A DNA stretch of 64,000 bases. Source: Leptoclinus maculatus (Eukaryota > Chordata > Actinopteri > Perciformes > Stichaeidae). Positions within the stretch are counted from its first letter, which is position 1; each line of letters starts with the position of its first letter. The DNA lies in contig JAVDOI010000003.1 of NCBI GenBank assembly GCA_032191485.1, forward strand, positions 18,182,649-18,246,648, given 5' to 3'. The position numbers were made by a program, and so were the translations under genes. This document shows positions 60,455-64,000 of this stretch, in pieces. Under the pieces are notes generated by a model. It searched no databases. It saw only the letters and a program-made list of their open reading frames with translations, and was not told where the DNA came from.

Positions 60455-60695
60455 GAGATATAATGTGTAAATTTGTGAGCTTTTAGAGGTGCCGGTGGAT
60501 TTTCATCGCGACAGGACAGAGCCAGGCTAGCTGTTTCCCCCTGTTTCCAGTCTTTGTGCTAAGCTAAGCTAACCCTCTGCTGGCTGAAGCCTTATATTGA
60601 ACAATACCCAGCACAGCCGCCACAACCTGTTCACCCTGCTGCCTGCAAATGAGCTTATTGTTCAAAATGTTGCACTATTCCTTTAAATAACAGTT
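60455..60695. repeat. AGCTTAGCTTAGCAT-family copy, best preserved
   Basis: TTGTGAGCTTTTAGAGGTGC, GACAGAGCCAGGCTAGCTG, TTTCCCCCTGTTTCCAGTC, TTTGTGCTAAGCTAAGCTAA, GCTGGCTGAAGC and CACTATTCCTTTAA (about 60681-60694) give almost the full order of the family, including its TTAA end. Confidence 0.75.
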
Positions 60696-60819
60696 TGAGA
60701 CCCTAATTATCCAATATTCCACAAAGATGGAAGATCAGAGAAAAGTCCCAAATGTGAATAGAAATTTGTGTTGCAGAACATTGTTTTTTCTTCTTTCTTG
60801 CCCGATTCATTATCTCATA

Positions 60820-60895
60820 TCCTCCCAGATTCACCCTGTGACCCTTTGGAGGCCCGACCCCTGGGTTGGAAACCACGACCTAAAGTAGTTGAAAT
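60820..60895. repeat. Short interspersed repeat fragment (GACCCTTTGGAGG type)
   Basis: GTGACCCTTTGGAGGCCCGA then CCCCTGGGTTGGAAACCACG is a word order I recall from many fish loci. Fragment only. Confidence 0.4.
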
Positions 60896-62079
60896 TAGCT
60901 CCACCTCAAGCAGCAACAACGGTAAGATGGTGCTTATGAATTGATAGATCAGTACTGACAATGAATATGATGATAGCATAACACTGGCATTTTCTGCAGA
61001 GCCAGTGTTTTTACATTAAGTATAGCATGCTGATAATACTTCTGTACTGCAGGACTTTGAGTTGTAACAGAGTTTTATCATTATTGAATAAGTACTTTTG
61101 CTTTCGTAAAGGATTTGAGTGTCATATGAAGTTTGATGTGGAAACGGCAGCGATGAAAGTGCATTTGAATGTTCTCAACTTTGAATTCTTGTTTTCTGCC
61201 TTTCTTTAAAGCGATAGCACCCGACCCTCACATCCTGTCTGCTTGTGTCAAACGAGACGCTTATCAAAACCGGATCTTATCACCTCTTCATGCGAAACAC
61301 TCTCGCTCTGCGGCGGCTGACAGAGGGCCAAAATCTCCCCAGAGGAGCGAAGGCTTTGGGGCTGGAGAGTCACAGTTTACAATGCTGGGTTTTCTCCATT
61401 TCATGCTCTCATACTCTCCATTGTCCCCGAGCTTTCACAGCTCCCCAAACCGTAGGGCTTCAAAAGATCATGTAGCATTGCCTCATCCTCTGTTTGCAAA
61501 ACGCCCTGCTTCTCTACCTCCACCCTGTTTTACTGTGTGTTTTTTCCCCCCAGATTCCTAAACACATATTATGCACGCAATCTGGCATTGCACTCTAATT
61601 CTATCTCTCACTCCATCATTCTTCGTCTCCAATGCGCTCCCCTTCCTACTTAATTCACGATGTCCCACTGCAAACACAGAGCGTATTGTGCCCGGACAGA
61701 TCTTGTCTGTCCTCGGTGTTGACTGTTTTGTCTGTGTGAATCACCATGATGGATTGAGATCCCCTTGATGCCTGCGTTGTGTGCGAGCGGACGTTTCCAC
61801 TCGCTGTCCCTCGTTCTGTTTTGACACTCATGCAAAACAACAGCAGTGTTCGGTTTGGTGCGCTACGCCTGCTTTTTCTTCCCCTTCTAGTGAGGACAGC
61901 GAGTGAAGTGACAAATCATTTTAAGATGAATTTCTTTTCTGACAATAATGTGATTCAAAGGTCAAAGATCACTTTGAAAGTAAGATGAGAAGATTGATCT
62001 CATGTGAACCATAATGTAGCTAACGCTAACCTGACCTAGAAATAATTTAGCACATAACCGCACATAACAAAAGCCATAT
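60896..62079. other. Non-coding stretch, no gene seen
   Basis: The largest frame (61169-61561) has no domain. Its CTTTCTTTAAAG start is not convincing as an acceptor. Confidence 0.5.
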
Positions 62080-62310
62080 ATTATGTTGATTTGTGAGCTT
62101 TAGAGGTGCTGGGAGGCTAAATGTGTTCACCTTTAGACAGAGCCAGTCTAGTCGTTTCCACTAATCTTCAGTCTCCATGCTAAGCGGAGCTAAACAGCTG
62201 CTGGCAGTATAGCGCCGTATTTAGCGTACAAGCATGAGAGTGGTATCATCTAACTCTCCGCCAGAAAGCCAATAAGTGTATTTCCCCAAAATGTCCATGT
62301 GTTCCTTCAA
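62080..62310. repeat. AGCTTAGCTTAGCAT-family copy
   Basis: TTGTGAGCTTTAGAGGTGCT, ACAGAGCCAGTCTAG, TTCAGTCTCCATGCTAAGCGGAGCTAA, AGAGTGGTATCATC and CCAATAAGTGTATTTCCCC repeat the order seen at 60.5 and 45.3 kb, in the same orientation. Confidence 0.72.
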
Positions 62311-63104
62311 GCATTCTGCCCTGTAACAGCTGCAAAACATCTTCTTAGGATAGCCGGTGTTAAATGCGACCAAGGCTGCAAGGTTAGAAGGTTCCTCGTC
62401 TAAATGTCCTTCAGCGTCGACACTGAACTCTCCCCTCCGGTGCACATGTATGTTTTCTTAAAGGAAAGTCAAACTCCCAATTGCATAATCCAATAAGAGG
62501 ATAGAGCTTTTAAAGTATCAGTTATGACACTAGGGGATTGTCAGAGTGAAATCTTTTGTGACTAAAGCTGTGAATTTCTGACCGCAGGACGTGAACGTGT
62601 CTAAAGTTTCACAAAGTTTAGTCGGCGTGGAAAACTATATTCAACAATTGGTGGACCGGCGGTTTGTGGATTGGCTGCGATTTGCAAACACTCTTGCCGG
62701 ATCACCTATATGGTAAATCGCTGCGACACATGACCACGGGATTCTGCACATAGACGCATATTGTTTACACATTGCAGACCCACTTATGTCTTTTACAGAT
62801 ACACACACACACACACACACAAATGCGTGCAGTCCCACGTGCAGCTTTATGAAATGAGTGTTATTGTGAAGTGGCTAAACAGTCATCACTCCCTGGACCT
62901 GTGATTTAAGGATCATCATCTGACCACACTCACACTGTCTGCCTCCAAACGGCACTGTGACCAGGCACGCTTGCTCTACAACTCACTCACCAGACGTATT
63001 TTCCAGTACCAGCCGATGATGTTGACGGTATGCTTTAATGTCTATTACACATGCTGAGTGTTAAGTCACATAGTGTGCACAATAAAAGATTGTTGGCATG
63101 AAAA
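62311..63104. other. Non-coding stretch, no gene seen
   Basis: Only the CA tract at 62800-62821 stands out. Confidence 0.5.
62800..62821. repeat. (CA)n microsatellite
   Basis: Uninterrupted CA dinucleotides, 22 bases. Confidence 0.95.
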
Positions 63105-63262
63105 TGGACCCAGTTTGGGTCAACATAGCCCCGACACACTACAGGCTTAACTTTACACCAATGGCTTGTTTTGAGCAATGTTTTTTTTTTATCTAACTTT
63201 TGGGTTATTTACCCAAACTAAAATATGATTATTTTGACCCAGTCTTCAACACAACAGGCCCA
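63105..63262. repeat. Possible GACCCAGTTTGGGTCAA-type mobile element remnant
   Basis: Short inverted words GACCCAGTTTGGGTC (63107-63121), TTTTGGGTTATTTACCCAAA (about 63199-63218) and TTTTGACCCAG (about 63233-63243) lie in one 150-base stretch, as in some fish DNA-transposon ends. Weak. Confidence 0.3.
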
Positions 63263-63349
63263 AGTTTCACCTTAAAGCAAATGACAACGTGAAAACAACG
63301 AGACGTTATGAAAGGGGTTGCTTGTATGAACCTACAGAGACCTATCTGT

Positions 63350-63680
63350 AGCGCCACTCGGCTTTACAGAGCTTTAAAGTGAGTTTCACCTCATTTGTTA
63401 GCTGTGCAGCTGCAACTTTGCTGTTTTGGATCTCTCTCAGCACTCTCATAGCGTGGTTTTCAGCTGCAACAGGCAGCTGTTATCAAAGAAAAAGCTCTAA
63501 AACCCCACTGTACACCACCTGCACATCACCAAACAGCAGACAGACACAATTATAGACTATAGCTAGGGACCATTGTGGAGCGTTTAGCGGCTAAAGAGAC
63601 AGAGATTCACTGATTCAAAGTGCGGTGTTGGAGTGTAGAGACTGGGTTCCTCCTATTCCCTTTCACAGCAGTGGCCAAAA
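63350..63680. repeat. AGCAGCTAAATGCTCC-type repeat, partial copy
   Basis: TTTCAGCTGCAACAGGCAGC, AAGAAAAAGCTCTAAAACC, CCAAACAGCAGACAGACAC and CATTGTGGAGCGTTTAGCGGCTAAAGAG share order with 40630-40770 and, in the last block, with the 50.6-kb copy. Confidence 0.6.
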
Positions 63681-64000
63681 GCGAGATGACCTCTACCTGC
63701 AACACTCTGCTTTTGTTAACTTGAAGCCACACTGCAGCTCATCAAGCAGACCACACACGGAGTGAGGAGGAAGCACACTGTTGAACAAGAAACACAGAGG
63801 ATAAAGAGGCAAAGGGGAGAGGAGTTAACGGTCTTGTTATCACAGAGGGTGAAAAATGAAAATGGTGAGTATTTTTTTCCGTCATAAAAACTCATAATGT
63901 ATGTTCACCACCTCCCCTCAGTTCAGTGTCAAACGTGTTATCCTCTGCATCTCGTCTGCGCTGTCCTCTCTCTCAAAATGTTGCTGTTAAACTGAGTTTG
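63681..64000. other. Non-coding window end; possible splice donor
   Basis: GAAAAATGAAAATG|GTGAGT (donor-like GT at 63855) is a strong donor match just after two ATGs, but nothing upstream reads as an exon I know. Otherwise nothing is seen. Confidence 0.25.

Overview
The window is eukaryotic, vertebrate DNA, most likely from a percomorph-type teleost. One intron-split vertebrate gene lies in long non-coding sequence rich in microsatellites and in interspersed repeats that I recognise from memory as common in spiny-rayed fish genomes. There are no operons, no bacterial-style gene packing, and no rRNA, tRNA or CRISPR array that I can support. The organism call rests on the gene and the repeats; no database was searched.

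The only protein-coding gene I can support fully is zfp36l1, on the minus strand at about 3.8-8.4 kb. It encodes a tandem CCCH zinc-finger protein of the tristetraprolin family that binds AU-rich elements and promotes mRNA decay. A TATA-like box lies at 8385-8391. Coding exon 1 (8139-8192, 18 codons) is followed by an intron of about 1.1 kb (7026-8138) and coding exon 2 (5955-7025). The spliced protein is 374 residues. The AT-rich 3' UTR probably runs to an AATAAA signal at 3839-3844 and holds a cluster of AUUUA motifs, one of them a perfect UUAUUUAUU nonamer. This suggests that the protein can bind its own message.

Left of the gene (1-3.8 kb) are an old repeat fragment and the decayed 3' end of a LINE-like retrotransposon (about 1690-2062). 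Right of the gene (9-64 kb) is about 55 kb with no convincing complete gene. It holds: (i) repeat families in several copies, including an AGCTTAGCTTAGCAT family in at least seven places, a TTAA-flanked MITE at 19596-19907, and other paired families; (ii) many simple repeats, notably a 426-bp CTGT array at 33371-33796 and about a dozen pure G or C runs of 13-26 bases; (iii) a few unique, transcription-factor-site-rich stretches (about 16.2-16.7, 27.0-27.4 and 42.2-42.6 kb) that could be enhancers; and (iv) two exon-like fragments (16769-16980 and 58457-58538) not tied to any known gene.

I found no convincing undescribed multi-gene system. The most testable items are the self-targeting AU-rich element in zfp36l1, the two exon-like fragments, and the candidate regulatory blocks in the upstream desert.
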